Positions 8,635-17,614 are shown, numbered from the stretch's first letter. The stretch: DNA of 64,000 nucleotides from Candidatus Woesearchaeota archaeon (GCA_945861715.1 CAMAVK010000001.1:310001-374000), one strand, 5' to 3'. Notes: generated by a model not told the origin, from the letters alone. Numbers and translations: made by a program.

Positions 8635-11205
8635 ATGGAAATAAAAAAAACCGTAAAGCGTATTGCAGCAGTAGGTGCAGGCGCAGCAATGTTAGGCGCA
8701 ACCGCAATGGGAGCTCTAGCAGCCGTTGATCTAAAGGACTATCCAAGTATGTTTGTTACTGAAGGATCATTTAACGGATACATCGTAGTTGGTGAAAACG
8801 CTAAGTCAGTTGATAATCTAGCAGCAATTGATATCAGCTCCAGTATGGAGACTGTTGCAGTTGAAGCAGGCTCAGAAGTAGCAACTGTTGAAGGAGACGC
8901 ATGGCAAGTTGGAACTAGTTCCAAAGTATTAGAACTAGCAAACAGCAACGCATCCGATAGCTCCATTAATGGTGAGACCTTTAGAAACATCAACACCTTC
9001 ATTGGTAGCGATGAATTAGAAGCTCTTCAAGATGGAACCTGGGAAACAAATAACGACCGGTATGATTACCAACAATTTGTATTCTTTGATAGCACAGCAA
9101 CCACCTCCAGTATTGTAAAATACACCCAAGATGATGCTGATGTTGATGCAGACAATTTGTTTATTGCAAGCTCAGATCCTTTTGCACGATACAAATTGGA
9201 ATTCTCATCCACTGCTCAATCTGACGTAACAGATTCAACTGGATCAGCCGACACTACAGGAACATACTTAGACGACTTTGAAAACACCAAGTTAACAATG
9301 TTCGGAAAAGAATACACTGTTGTACAAGCACGAAAACCAGCTGGAACAAATCTAAACGCAGTTCAATTAGTTTTAATGGCTGGCGCATCCAGTGACACCC
9401 TTCTTGAAGGCGAGTCCAAAACCTACGACGCAGCAGGAAAGAAATATGATGTAACATCCAGTTATGTTGATGACACATACGCAAAATTCACTGTAAACGG
9501 CGAGGCTACAAACAAGCTTAAAGTTGGTGAAACATACATCTTATCTGATGGATCCGAGTTAGGAGTAAGCGAAGTATTATACCAGAGTTACGCAGGTGGT
9601 ATTCATTCCGCAACCTTCTACATTGGCGCACAAAAGATGGAACTTCGAGATGACAACATCGCTGCAGTAACCGGCTCATACAACTTGAAGATTGGCTCAG
9701 ACGATATTGACGGAACCCAAGTTAAAATAACTGGTACTGACAATAACGTAACTGCATCCATTAGCACCATTGAAATTAACATGACTGCTCAAAGTGATTA
9801 CTTTGTTGGAGCAGGCCACAAGTTAAGTGAAGCTATGGAAGCAACTGGTGACAAAGCTGATATGCTCGCTGGTCAAGCATTTGACTACGAATACAAAGGC
9901 TTAACCAAAGAGACAACTCACGAGCTTGACTTAAAAACAAGTTCATCGAGACGCTACCACTTGACTTTGTTTGATGGAGACGACAACGCTGTTGACTTAC
10001 CTATTGCCTACGCAGAAGGAACATACAACTTGTCCGTTGGTGACGACACCCACGCAAACACAAGACAAAATCAGAAAAGATTAGTCTTGAACGAAACAGT
10101 TGCTATCCAAAAGGATGACTACTTCGTTATAACTGATGGAACTGCAGCTTCAGGTTCGGCTAAATCGTACCTCTTGCAATACAAGGGTTCAGATGCAGTA
10201 AGTCAAACCTCACCAAAGATTCGATTCAAGAATATTGGTTCAGGCGAGACTCTTGAGTATGCAGTGTCAACCAGTACAACTGTTGCAACCATTAAGTTAG
10301 GCGGCTACAGCTTCGATGTTGGAAACAGTTCATCAACAATTGCGGACAACTTCAACGTCAACGTTTCTTTGAACGGTGATACAGACTCGTCAGATGCTGC
10401 ATTAGTTAACTTCATTGATTCCTACGGATCCCAATGGGCATTTGAAGCATCAGTTAACGAGACTGGAACTGGTTACAATAGTTACGATGGTACTCCAACC
10501 GGTACAGGTACAACAAACGTAAGTATGCAAACTTATGTATTGGTAACACAAACAACCCCTAACGTTGATGACTACGACAATATGGTTCCTTCAACTATTG
10601 TTATGAATATAACAGCAGTAAGTGGACCAGAAGTTGACGCATCCGTTACTGGAGTTACTTTGTTAACCCCTGATGGATCATCCGACGTAAGCTACGGTTA
10701 CACCTCAATTGGTGCATTCTTGACCCTCACAAATCCTTCATCGGATCCAAGTGAGTTAAAGATGGTTTACCCTAAGGTACAACTTGTACCTCAAGTATTC
10801 GTTACCTCAGGAGCAGTAACCTCCGGCGCTAAGAAGTCAGGAAAGATGACAAGAGTAAATGTTGTTGAAGCTTCCCGACTTGACAGCGAAATCAGCGACG
10901 TGAAAGCTCAAAACTTGATCGTTGTTGGTGGCCCTTGTGTAAACAGCGTAGCAGCTAGCCTTTTAGGTAACCCTGCTGACTGTACTGAAGGCTTCACCCC
11001 TGGAAAAGCAAGAGTTAAACTCTTCGAACAAGCAAACGGAAAAGTTGCTATGCTCGTAGCTGGATACAGTGGCGAAGACACAAGACTTGCTGGAAAGATC
11101 GTAGCTCAACAAGCTGAAAAGCTTCTCGGATCTGAAGTAGAAATTGAGGGTACATCCCTTAAGGACGTTCAGGTTGGAGCACCTAGCCCAGCTGGTACCC
11201 AATAA
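8635..11205 (+). CDS. S-layer protein
   Basis: The large secreted surface protein (856 residues from the ATG at 8635) begins MEIKKTVKRIAAVGAGAAML, a charged n-region and an Ala/Gly-rich hydrophobic segment ending at GALAAVD, where cleavage is expected. The next residues, MFVTEGSFNGYIVVGENAKS, resemble the N-terminal domain of archaeal S-layer proteins of the Methanococcus-type family, and the end (IVVGGPCVNSVAASLLG, then LAGKIVAQQAEKLLG) resembles its C-terminal domain. The body is Ser/Thr/Asp-rich, acidic and beta-rich, with many N-x-S/T sites. ATG 8635 is preferred over the TTG at 8629 because GGAGGTG lies 10 nt upstream. Two cysteines near the C terminus (GGPCVNS, NPADCTEG) could form a disulfide. 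Probably among the most expressed genes here. Confidence 0.9.
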   Translation: MEIKKTVKRIAAVGAGAAMLGATAMGALAAVDLKDYPSMFVTEGSFNGYIVVGENAKSVDNLAAIDISSSMETVAVEAGSEVATVEGDAWQVGTSSKVLELANSNASDSSINGETFRNINTFIGSDELEALQDGTWETNNDRYDYQQFVFFDSTATTSSIVKYTQDDADVDADNLFIASSDPFARYKLEFSSTAQSDVTDSTGSADTTGTYLDDFENTKLTMFGKEYTVVQARKPAGTNLNAVQLVLMAGASSDTLLEGESKTYDAAGKKYDVTSSYVDDTYAKFTVNGEATNKLKVGETYILSDGSELGVSEVLYQSYAGGIHSATFYIGAQKMELRDDNIAAVTGSYNLKIGSDDIDGTQVKITGTDNNVTASISTIEINMTAQSDYFVGAGHKLSEAMEATGDKADMLAGQAFDYEYKGLTKETTHELDLKTSSSRRYHLTLFDGDDNAVDLPIAYAEGTYNLSVGDDTHANTRQNQKRLVLNETVAIQKDDYFVITDGTAASGSAKSYLLQYKGSDAVSQTSPKIRFKNIGSGETLEYAVSTSTTVATIKLGGYSFDVGNSSSTIADNFNVNVSLNGDTDSSDAALVNFIDSYGSQWAFEASVNETGTGYNSYDGTPTGTGTTNVSMQTYVLVTQTTPNVDDYDNMVPSTIVMNITAVSGPEVDASVTGVTLLTPDGSSDVSYGYTSIGAFLTLTNPSSDPSELKMVYPKVQLVPQVFVTSGAVTSGAKKSGKMTRVNVVEASRLDSEISDVKAQNLIVVGGPCVNSVAASLLGNPADCTEGFTPGKARVKLFEQANGKVAMLVAGYSGEDTRLAGKIVAQQAEKLLGSEVEIEGTSLKDVQVGAPSPAGTQ

Positions 11206-11218
11206 GCCTTAACCGGCA

Positions 11219-11238
11219 TTTTTTCTTTTTTTCTTTTT
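11219..11238 (+). terminator. T-rich terminator after S-layer gene
   Basis: An almost uninterrupted T-tract (TTTTTTCTTTTTTTCTTTTT) begins 14 nt after the stop codon, a strong archaeal intrinsic terminator as expected for a highly expressed monocistronic gene. Confidence 0.65.
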
Positions 11239-11355
11239 AGATTTCTGATATTGCTATTCTTCTAACATTCCTTCAAGAATTAACATTATCCTTTCAAAGA
11301 CACTACTGCTCATAAAACCCCAAACTTTATAACATCCTACACTCTTCCTAAATCC

Positions 11356-12420
11356 ATGTTTCAACTTAAAGAATACATCGCCCCGGCATGCATCATCCTT
11401 CTGCTCATCCTCTCGTACTTCATTTTAAAACCATTTCTGCTCGCCATCTTTCTTGGTGGACTTCTTGCCTACCTATTTTATCCTCTCCAAAAAAGAATTT
11501 TTCCCAATGCCAAAAATCGTACTTGGGTAGCTCTCTTTTTGTGTGTCCTCACCTTATTAGTCATTATAATCCCTTGTATCTTTCTTCTTCAGCGCACCGT
11601 GCACGAATCCTACGCTCTCTATACTGAGTCGCGTCATCTCATCGCCAAAGGCGTCTTCCAAAATTGCCACACAACCTTCTGCCTCAACATAAAAGAATAC
11701 GCACAAGACCCCATGGTGAGTCAACAAATTCAAAACACAATAACCCTCGCCACAAATACCCTCCTGGAGCGCAGCTCGACTTTCCTTGCAAGCCTTCCAA
11801 TCATCTTGCTTAACCTCTTCATTATATTCTTCACCATGTTCTATTTCTTAAAAGACGGCCCAAAATTTCTCGCGCATATAAATGACCTATTAGGACTCCC
11901 CGAACAGAAGTTTAACACGATCCTCACTCGCCTGCGACGCGTCGCCAGAGGTCTTACCTATGGCTATACTCTTATCGCCTTACTTCAAGGATTACTCGGA
12001 GCAATTGGCTTTTGGATATTTGGTGTTCAATCCCCCATCTTCTGGGGCATGATTATGGCAATTCTCGCCCTTATCCCCTTTCTTGGAACCGGTGTTGTCT
12101 GGCTTCCCGCCTCCATCTTCCTCATCTTACAAGGTTCATTGCAAGATTCATCCACACTCGTGTATCACGGTGTGGGTCTGTTCTTTTATAGCCTAATTGT
12201 TGTCTCCAGTGTGGATAACTTCCTCAAACCAAAGGTCATGGGTGGTGCAGCAAACATTCACCCTGCTATTATCATGCTTGGAATAGTTGGTGGAATAATA
12301 AGTTTCGGCGTCTTTGGTGCCTTGGTTGGACCATTCATCCTCGCCATGACCATCATCTTCATCGAAGAACTGATACTACAAAAAAAATGTGCTCACGAAT
12401 CAACTCTTCAAATCAAATAA
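11356..12420 (+). CDS. AI-2E family transporter-like membrane protein (PerM/UPF0118)
   Basis: An integral membrane protein of 354 residues with the AI-2E/PerM layout: two close helices at the N terminus (IAPACIILLLILSYFILKPF, then LLAIFLGGLLAYLFYPL), a third at about 60-80, a soluble central region, the conserved LFIIFFTMFYFLKDGPKF helix, then helices carrying IPFLGTGVVWLPASI and the VDNFLKPKVMG motif, and a C-terminal helix with LVGPFILAM. Members have been linked to export of autoinducer or small ions, but the substrate is unknown. A CTTTATAAC box 25-30 nt before the ATG suggests a leaderless message. Its stop codon is embedded in the 5' stem of the structured element that follows. Confidence 0.88.
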   Translation: MFQLKEYIAPACIILLLILSYFILKPFLLAIFLGGLLAYLFYPLQKRIFPNAKNRTWVALFLCVLTLLVIIIPCIFLLQRTVHESYALYTESRHLIAKGVFQNCHTTFCLNIKEYAQDPMVSQQIQNTITLATNTLLERSSTFLASLPIILLNLFIIFFTMFYFLKDGPKFLAHINDLLGLPEQKFNTILTRLRRVARGLTYGYTLIALLQGLLGAIGFWIFGVQSPIFWGMIMAILALIPFLGTGVVWLPASIFLILQGSLQDSSTLVYHGVGLFFYSLIVVSSVDNFLKPKVMGGAANIHPAIIMLGIVGGIISFGVFGALVGPFILAMTIIFIEELILQKKCAHESTLQIK

Positions 12421-12545
12421 GCAGGAATCCCCATCCATTCGCACGGAAAAGCAGCGACTTTTCCGGCGCACCGATAAGGTCGTTGCCTTATCGTGTGCAT
12501 GGTGGGGAGGAATACGAGTACAGCATTGAGATTCCTATCTTATTT
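12415..12545. repeat. Structured repeat element, copy A (long variable arm)
   Basis: The outer stem AAATAAG-c-AGGAATC (12415-12429) pairs exactly with GATTCCT-at-CTTATTT (12530-12545). Inside, CCCC/GGGG closes an arm holding two further perfect hairpins: GGAAAAG/CTTTTCC (12445-12464) and GATAAGG/CCTTATC (12473-12492). A second short arm (AATACGAGTACAGCATT) follows GGGGAGG. The conserved 18-nt block AAATAAGCAGGAATCCCC, GGGGAGGAAT, and the 3' GATTCCTATCTTATTT recur at 19002-19083, where the first arm is much shorter. Conserved ends and paired stems with a variable arm suggest a structured RNA or a mobile DNA element. ORFs 12387..12611 and 12493..12678 from the track fall in it and are not credible genes. 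Confidence 0.75.
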
Positions 12546-12552
12546 GATGCAA

Positions 12553-12659
12553 GAAAGGGAACGTTCCCTTTCAAGAAATGGAGAAACTACTCCATTTCTG
12601 AAAAGAAATGAAAAGCTCCAATTCATTTCTTGTTCTGCACAGAAAATCTTCGATTTTCT
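12553..12659. repeat. String of four perfect inverted repeats
   Basis: Directly after copy A come four consecutive perfect hairpins: GAAAGGGAAC/GTTCCCTTTC (12553-12572, no loop), AGAAATGGAG/CTCCATTTCT (12574-12599, 6-nt loop), AAGAAATGAA/TTCATTTCTT (12603-12631) and AGAAAATC/GATTTTCT (12641-12659, TTC loop). Each is complete and they do not overlap, which is well beyond chance for about 110 bp. They fill the gap to the next promoter, so either they belong to the same transcript as copy A or form an extended single-strand-folding DNA region. Confidence 0.65.
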
Positions 12660-12745
12660 TCAACTAACCAAGAAATAAACACCTAAGCACCAATCACCTT
12701 ACCACAGAGCAAAAACATATAAACCTCTTCTCCCATCTAAACTCC

Positions 12746-13201
12746 ATGGCATTCTACGAGGAACCACTCTACAAAGTCCCTGTTGTAAGATCCAGATTTC
12801 TCATACCCAAACTCATCATACTGCTTGCTCTTGGCGGTCTTTTCTATGGTGGTGTCCTCATAAACATCATGCTCCTCGATCTCTCAGCTTCAAACGAAAC
12901 GCTCACCAAAATTATCACCTTCTTCTTTCTTACTGCAATTATCGCATTAGGCATGTATATCACCTATGTCAAAGCAGAAAAAGAATATCATTTCTATCGC
13001 ACATGGATGGAATTAGGGAACGAAAAAGTGCTCTACACCGCCATAACACAAGCAACCACAGAACAAAATATCTGGGATAAATTATTCCATACAAACCAGA
13101 TAAAAATTCCTGGTCACACCTTGCGTCATGTACCTGAAGAACTTCATTTGGATGAATACATCAACAAACTCGTAGTTTATGCCCAAAATAAAGGACAATA
13201 G
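12746..13201 (+). CDS. Hypothetical membrane protein, two transmembrane segments
   Basis: Unknown protein of 151 residues. After a short N-terminal tail (MAFYEEPLYKVPVVRSR) it has two hydrophobic helices (IPKLIILLALGGLFYGGVLI at about 22-41 and IITFFFLTAIIALGMYITY at about 53-72), followed by a soluble, charged cytoplasmic-looking domain of about 75 residues ending VVYAQNKGQ. CATATAAACC about 28 nt before the ATG supports this start and a leaderless message. No family recognised, and no catalytic motif seen. Confidence 0.65.
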   Translation: MAFYEEPLYKVPVVRSRFLIPKLIILLALGGLFYGGVLINIMLLDLSASNETLTKIITFFFLTAIIALGMYITYVKAEKEYHFYRTWMELGNEKVLYTAITQATTEQNIWDKLFHTNQIKIPGHTLRHVPEELHLDEYINKLVVYAQNKGQ

Positions 13202-13293
13202 GGAAGATTACAAAAATCTCGATAATAAACCCTTCTAGCTCTCAACAAACCTATTGCATAACCTTTAAAAGTCACTCATTTGCCAACCAATCG

Positions 13294-13908
13294 ATGGCAA
13301 AAATAAACAAAAACGAAACCCTGTGCAGTATATTAAACGCCCTTCCTCTGTATAACACCAACTCTGATCCATATTCAAATTCTCGCCAACTTGCAGCAGT
13401 TACCGGTTCAATCAAAATACCGTCCCACCCTCGCCTTAACTACGCAGGACAAATCCAAATTATCCACCGATCACCAAATCAGTACCATCTCTATCCTCTT
13501 GGCGAGCCAAAACCACTCACTGTGCATCTTGCATGTGACCCCATGTCCGAAGAAAAACCGCTCATGGCGGATCCTGCATTTAAGCCAATGTCAGCATGGC
13601 CACAACCAACCATAACAGCAGCTCAATTAAGATATGGCCAAAGAACTCCTCAACCAAGTAAATCATTATACTCAACCGAAGAACACATTCTCATTTTAGA
13701 AGGACCATTTCGACACACCGAGTTGCATGTAGAGTGCGCATGCATAGAATATCAAACAAAACAACATGGAACATCTACCCAAACTATTCTATCTCCTCCA
13801 AGCGCGATCTATCTTATCGGTATTGCAACCATTTGCAATCCCTATCTATTTGACGAGCCTTCCCCAACATGGCCTAAACCCCAAACCAGAAACATAAGAA
13901 AGCTTTAA
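13294..13908 (+). CDS. Hypothetical protein, 204 aa
   Basis: I do not recognise this soluble protein. It is rich in proline, glutamine and histidine, has no signal peptide or membrane helix, and contains three closely spaced cysteines in a HVECACIEY stretch and TICNPY. A CTTTAAAAG box about 30 nt before the ATG suggests it is expressed as a leaderless message. Its last codons overlap the TATA element of the following tRNA-Val gene. Confidence 0.5.
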   Translation: MAKINKNETLCSILNALPLYNTNSDPYSNSRQLAAVTGSIKIPSHPRLNYAGQIQIIHRSPNQYHLYPLGEPKPLTVHLACDPMSEEKPLMADPAFKPMSAWPQPTITAAQLRYGQRTPQPSKSLYSTEEHILILEGPFRHTELHVECACIEYQTKQHGTSTQTILSPPSAIYLIGIATICNPYLFDEPSPTWPKPQTRNIRKL

Positions 13909-13915
13909 AATATAA
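13903..13915 (+). promoter_or_regulatory. tRNA-Val promoter (TATA box)
   Basis: CTTTAAAATATAA is centred about 27 nt upstream of the first base of tRNA-Val, the expected distance for an archaeal TATA box. It overlaps the stop codon of the preceding ORF. Confidence 0.6.
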
Positions 13916-13935
13916 CCTTCAAATAACCGCTCTGT

Positions 13936-14023
13936 GGGCTCGTGGTCTAGCGGCTATGACATTTCGTTGACGAGCCAATCCTCAAAGTCGAAAGGATCCC
14001 CAGTTCGAATCTGGGCGGGCCCA
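13936..14023 (+). tRNA. tRNA-Val (GAC) with a 15-nt intron at position 37/38
   Basis: All arms fold: acceptor GGGCTCG/CGGGCCC, D arm, anticodon stem TTTCG/CGAAA, T arm CCCAG-TTCGAAT-CTGGG, discriminator A, no encoded CCA. The anticodon loop is interrupted. Removing 13973-13987 gives the 7-nt loop TTGACGT with anticodon GAC (13969-13971) and a 73-nt mature tRNA. The intron borders fit a bulge-helix-loop splice motif: 4-bp helix TTGA/TCAA with a CGA on one side and an AGT bulge on the other, each cut after its second base. This is the standard archaeal splicing endonuclease substrate. Confidence 0.93.
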
Positions 14024-14122
14024 TTCATCTATTCCATCCACTCTCTAGTATCGGGTTCTGTTTTCGCAAGCATAGTCTACCACAAAAAGAACCTTTAAAT
14101 CTCCTCACCCCCCCACAATCAC

Positions 14123-15247
14123 ATGTTTCATCAATCCACTTCCTTCATGCATCGTCTCCTTCCCCACAAAGAACTTCAATCCATCTACCTCTCATCCGCC
14201 ATACGAGCGTTTGGAATATCCTTATTAGGAATTTTTCTTCCTCTCTACTTATACCATGAACTCAACTTTGGTCTCTCCATCACCTTGGGCTACTACATTC
14301 TCAACTCCATCATCTTCGCAGTCATCACTCCGTTTGCAGCACAGTATGCCGCAAAATACGGCCTAAAACACGCCATTCTCCTCAGTGTTCCCCCCTATGT
14401 ATTATTCGCATTCCTTCTCTATCAAAACCCTTCCCCATTCGACCTCATCCTTTCCTCCATCGCGCTAGGTGTTTCACTCGCGTTTTACTGGATGGGCATG
14501 AACGTACTCTTCCAAAAAATAAGTCATAAAAAATTGCACGGCACTGAAAATGCCAAAAAATTAGCCTATTCTATGATTGCAGCCATGCTTGGTCCTATAA
14601 TTGGTGGTTTCATAATTCAAACCACCTCCTTCTCTGCAGTATTTCTTCTCTCCGCCTTCGCCATGGTAATCTCCTCAATCATACTCTTCTCTCACACAGA
14701 GCAACACATCCCATTCACATTACATCTCAAAGAAGTAGCCTCACCCGTTTCATTACCCTCTGCCCTATTCATGGTGAGCCATGGCGCATTAACTATGACT
14801 CAATCCGTACTCTGGCCACTTTTTATCTTCCTCTTTCTTGGCACGTACTTTCAAGTTGGTTTCCTAACTTCATTTCTTGCACTTCTCTCCACTCTAATCA
14901 TTCTCGTCATGGGGAAGCTCAGCGATAGCGTGAATAAACACCGCATCATCCAAATAACAAGTATCATAGACTCCGCTCTCTACATCTTCACTACCTACGC
15001 TCGCACTATCACCCATCTTCTCATCCTGGTCGTCTGCAACTCCTTCATTCATGCAACCCGAGACGCACCACTGCTTGCATATGAAATGGATAATGCTAAA
15101 AAAAATATAGTAGCTTATTTTGCAAATCGTGAAGTCTATCTCTGCATTGGTCGAGTTCTACTTCTCTCAATAGTCTTACTCACCGAACAAGTAACACATG
15201 GTTTCATAACGCAGGCCATCCTCAACATTGCACTCATAATCGCGTAG
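14123..15247 (+). CDS. Major facilitator superfamily transporter
   Basis: A polytopic membrane protein of 374 residues with about ten to twelve hydrophobic segments, for example FGISLLGIFLPLYLY, YYILNSIIFAVITPFAAQYAAKYG and LALLSTLIILVMGKLSDSVNKHR. The MFS cytoplasmic loop signature appears in degenerate form after helix 2 (AAQYAAKYGLKHAILLS) and in the second half (GKLSDSVNKHRIIQ). Substrate unknown. CTTTAAATC lies about 28 nt before the ATG. The methyltransferase gene begins 14 nt downstream, so the two are probably one transcript. Confidence 0.82.
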   Translation: MFHQSTSFMHRLLPHKELQSIYLSSAIRAFGISLLGIFLPLYLYHELNFGLSITLGYYILNSIIFAVITPFAAQYAAKYGLKHAILLSVPPYVLFAFLLYQNPSPFDLILSSIALGVSLAFYWMGMNVLFQKISHKKLHGTENAKKLAYSMIAAMLGPIIGGFIIQTTSFSAVFLLSAFAMVISSIILFSHTEQHIPFTLHLKEVASPVSLPSALFMVSHGALTMTQSVLWPLFIFLFLGTYFQVGFLTSFLALLSTLIILVMGKLSDSVNKHRIIQITSIIDSALYIFTTYARTITHLLILVVCNSFIHATRDAPLLAYEMDNAKKNIVAYFANREVYLCIGRVLLLSIVLLTEQVTHGFITQAILNIALIIA

Positions 15248-15261
15248 AGAAATTCAAACTC

Positions 15262-15972
15262 ATGGCATCCCAAACATTCCTCAACCTAAAACCAAAATTC
15301 ATCCCCCAAGACCCCCAATCAGAACTCCTCACCCTTCTAATCGAACTACATCACACCTCACAAGAAAACAAGCAAGACATAATAAACAAAATATCATTAC
15401 TCTCAAACAAAATTTCTTATCTTCAAAATTACCCCAAAAACCCTTCATCTTTTTGGAACGCTGAAAGTTTCATGTGGACATACAAAATAGATAAAGATAC
15501 AAGACAACAAATCACCCTCTTACTACAAAACCATCTTCCAAAAGACATTACACCGCTTGACCTCGGCTGCGGTGCATACAGCTACATCCCCTCAATTGGA
15601 TTTGATATTTCACCGAAAATGCTTGACTTAAACGACAACCTCAAAGAAAAAATTATGGGCGACATCGAACAACCTCTCCCTTTCCAAACAAACTCCCATC
15701 AAGCAATCACCGCTATCTTCCTATTAAACTACATCACCAACCTGAACCAACTCCTCACTGAAATCAACCGAATCCTCACAGAAAATGGAATCTTCATTGC
15801 CATCCTCTCCAAATCTCCCATTAACGAATATCATCTAATCCAACAAAAACAAACCCACATCACAAAAAAATGGCAGTCCATTTTACAACAGCACTTCAAC
15901 GTAACCACAAATCACCAAGAAAATCTCCTTATTTTCATCTGCAAAAAGCGTGACAACCCCAAAACCTTATAA
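15262..15972 (+). CDS. Class I SAM-dependent methyltransferase
   Basis: The 236-residue protein has a helical N-terminal region (1 to about 90) with lysine- and asparagine-rich stretches, then a Rossmann-type methyltransferase core: ITPLDLGCGAYSY (SAM loop), IGFDISPKMLDL, a GDIEQPLPF post-strand segment, and AITAIFLLNYITNLNQLLTEINRILTENG, which matches the helical element after strand 4 in this superfamily. The substrate is unknown; the resemblance to UbiE/BioC-like small-molecule methyltransferases is only general. Likely cotranscribed with the MFS gene 14 nt upstream. Confidence 0.78.
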   Translation: MASQTFLNLKPKFIPQDPQSELLTLLIELHHTSQENKQDIINKISLLSNKISYLQNYPKNPSSFWNAESFMWTYKIDKDTRQQITLLLQNHLPKDITPLDLGCGAYSYIPSIGFDISPKMLDLNDNLKEKIMGDIEQPLPFQTNSHQAITAIFLLNYITNLNQLLTEINRILTENGIFIAILSKSPINEYHLIQQKQTHITKKWQSILQQHFNVTTNHQENLLIFICKKRDNPKTL

Positions 15973-16043
15973 AGTAAAATCCCCTCCTTAATCATATAAA
16001 GAAAGTACCATAGTCAAAATCATAATCCAAAAAAGAGGCCACG

Positions 16044-17561
16044 ATGTCATTTTCAAAAGAAGACCAAAGTATCATCCGAGATCGTTCTCAGTTGCTTGTT
16101 CAACATGGCTTCATAAAAAACCAAGGAAAATATTTTCTCAATAAAAACACCAAACTCTACGAACCCTACGGAAAAGAAATTGACGGTCAAGACGCAAATG
16201 AAGAGATTCTGGAAATATTTCCTGGAAATTATAAACCAACAGGGTTTCCTAAATCAGCAAAAACCCAACGCATACTTTGGGAAAATTACGACATGTCTAT
16301 CGAGGAACCGTATTATTGGATTCTTGACGTATTAAGAGACAACGGTTTTCAAGTCCACAAATTAGAAGATTCATTCGCCGCAGCCGAAAACAGCGCGGTC
16401 TTTGGCCACACCCAGCAACGCCTCGGAGCACAGCAAGATCGAGTCTCACAACTTCTTGCAACCTCAGGAAAAATGATCAAAGAATTATTTCAAATGTTGC
16501 GTGAATTACGCATCCTCGACGAAAGACTTGCGTATTATAACGAAGCAGAGGAGCATACAAAAAAGCCCCTCGAAAAACGTGGTCGCGCAAGTGAAATCAC
16601 CCTGAAAGGAATTTTTGTTGACCTCGTACAAGGTGGTGGAAAAAGTCCTGGTTCAGTATATGGCATGTCAAGTTCCCTTGAATACATAACTCTCCCCGAC
16701 TTATTCTTTGACGCTCCACCATTTGCAACTGCCGAAGAACTCGAAGAACACATCAAAAAGTTAGGAAGCGATTTCAACCAAAACGTACTGCGTGTTTTAA
16801 TCCGTCACCTAAGACAATATATGGAATGGAAAAAAGCAACGTACAAAGAGCACCAAAACAGAAAAGATTTCCTTCTCAAATACCTTGCACAACATTTTGA
16901 AATCATTAAAATGTACTTACAATGGCTCAAGCCGTATCTTCGAAATAGTGGAAAATTATCATTTAAAGATAAAAACATGGACTCTCCCGACCTCATCAGC
17001 GCATTCGAAGGAAGTATGACCGACATCGAAATACTAGGAACCAAAGGCAAAGGTGCATGTTCCGTTGTTCTTGCCACCTTCAACTATAAAACACGCGCAG
17101 AACTTAAAACACAAGCTGAAGGATACAACCGTGGACCAGTTCATATTGGAAGGGTAGACATTTCATTAAGAGCATATGGATGGACTGAAGACCAAGTGGA
17201 ACAATATAAACGACTTAAAGACCGCGAAACAATGTTATATCTCGGTGCCGTAGCTGGTCCCGTACTCAATTCCATGGATGAAATTCAACCATTGCTTGAC
17301 AAATATTTAAACGAAGCAAAAGGAATAAAAGAAACAGAAAAAAAAGAGAAACCAACCGCGCCCAATAAAAAATCTCTTGCCCAAAAAATGTTTGGTGATT
17401 TCATAGGACCAAAAAAGAAACCAACTCCTTCCGCTAAATTTTTAAGAGCCGAAGAAGAAAAACAAAAGGCAGCACTCAAGGGCGCCGCCTTCGGAGCAAT
17501 CATCACCATTTGGAATTCACATCACAATTTCAAAAAATCACATCGAATGACTGCGTGGTAA
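16044..17561 (+). CDS. Hypothetical protein, 505 aa, predicted cytoplasmic
   Basis: A large unknown protein with no membrane helix or signal. It has a preceding SD-like AAGAGGC, so the ATG at 16044 is well supported, with a TATA-like ATATAAAG some 45 nt upstream. The middle is helical (residues about 110-180, glutamine- and leucine-rich: QQRLGAQQDRVSQLLATSG), followed by a segment with GSVYGMSSSLEYITLPDLFF and a basic region. The C terminus is lysine-rich with alanine repeats (KKEKPTAPNKKSLAQK). The sequence KRGRASEITLKGIFVDLVQGG is a candidate conserved block. It may be a lineage-specific DPANN family. Confidence 0.7.
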   Translation: MSFSKEDQSIIRDRSQLLVQHGFIKNQGKYFLNKNTKLYEPYGKEIDGQDANEEILEIFPGNYKPTGFPKSAKTQRILWENYDMSIEEPYYWILDVLRDNGFQVHKLEDSFAAAENSAVFGHTQQRLGAQQDRVSQLLATSGKMIKELFQMLRELRILDERLAYYNEAEEHTKKPLEKRGRASEITLKGIFVDLVQGGGKSPGSVYGMSSSLEYITLPDLFFDAPPFATAEELEEHIKKLGSDFNQNVLRVLIRHLRQYMEWKKATYKEHQNRKDFLLKYLAQHFEIIKMYLQWLKPYLRNSGKLSFKDKNMDSPDLISAFEGSMTDIEILGTKGKGACSVVLATFNYKTRAELKTQAEGYNRGPVHIGRVDISLRAYGWTEDQVEQYKRLKDRETMLYLGAVAGPVLNSMDEIQPLLDKYLNEAKGIKETEKKEKPTAPNKKSLAQKMFGDFIGPKKKPTPSAKFLRAEEEKQKAALKGAAFGAIITIWNSHHNFKKSHRMTAW

Positions 17562-17614
17562 ATTCAACCCACAAACTTCTCCCATTTCACCAAAATAAAC
17601 AAAAAAAATAACAC

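Noticed and set aside
12387-12678. ORFs 12387..12611 and 12493..12678
   Set aside because: They lie over the structured element and hairpin chain; composition is dictated by inverted repeats and neither has promoter or ribosome-binding signals.
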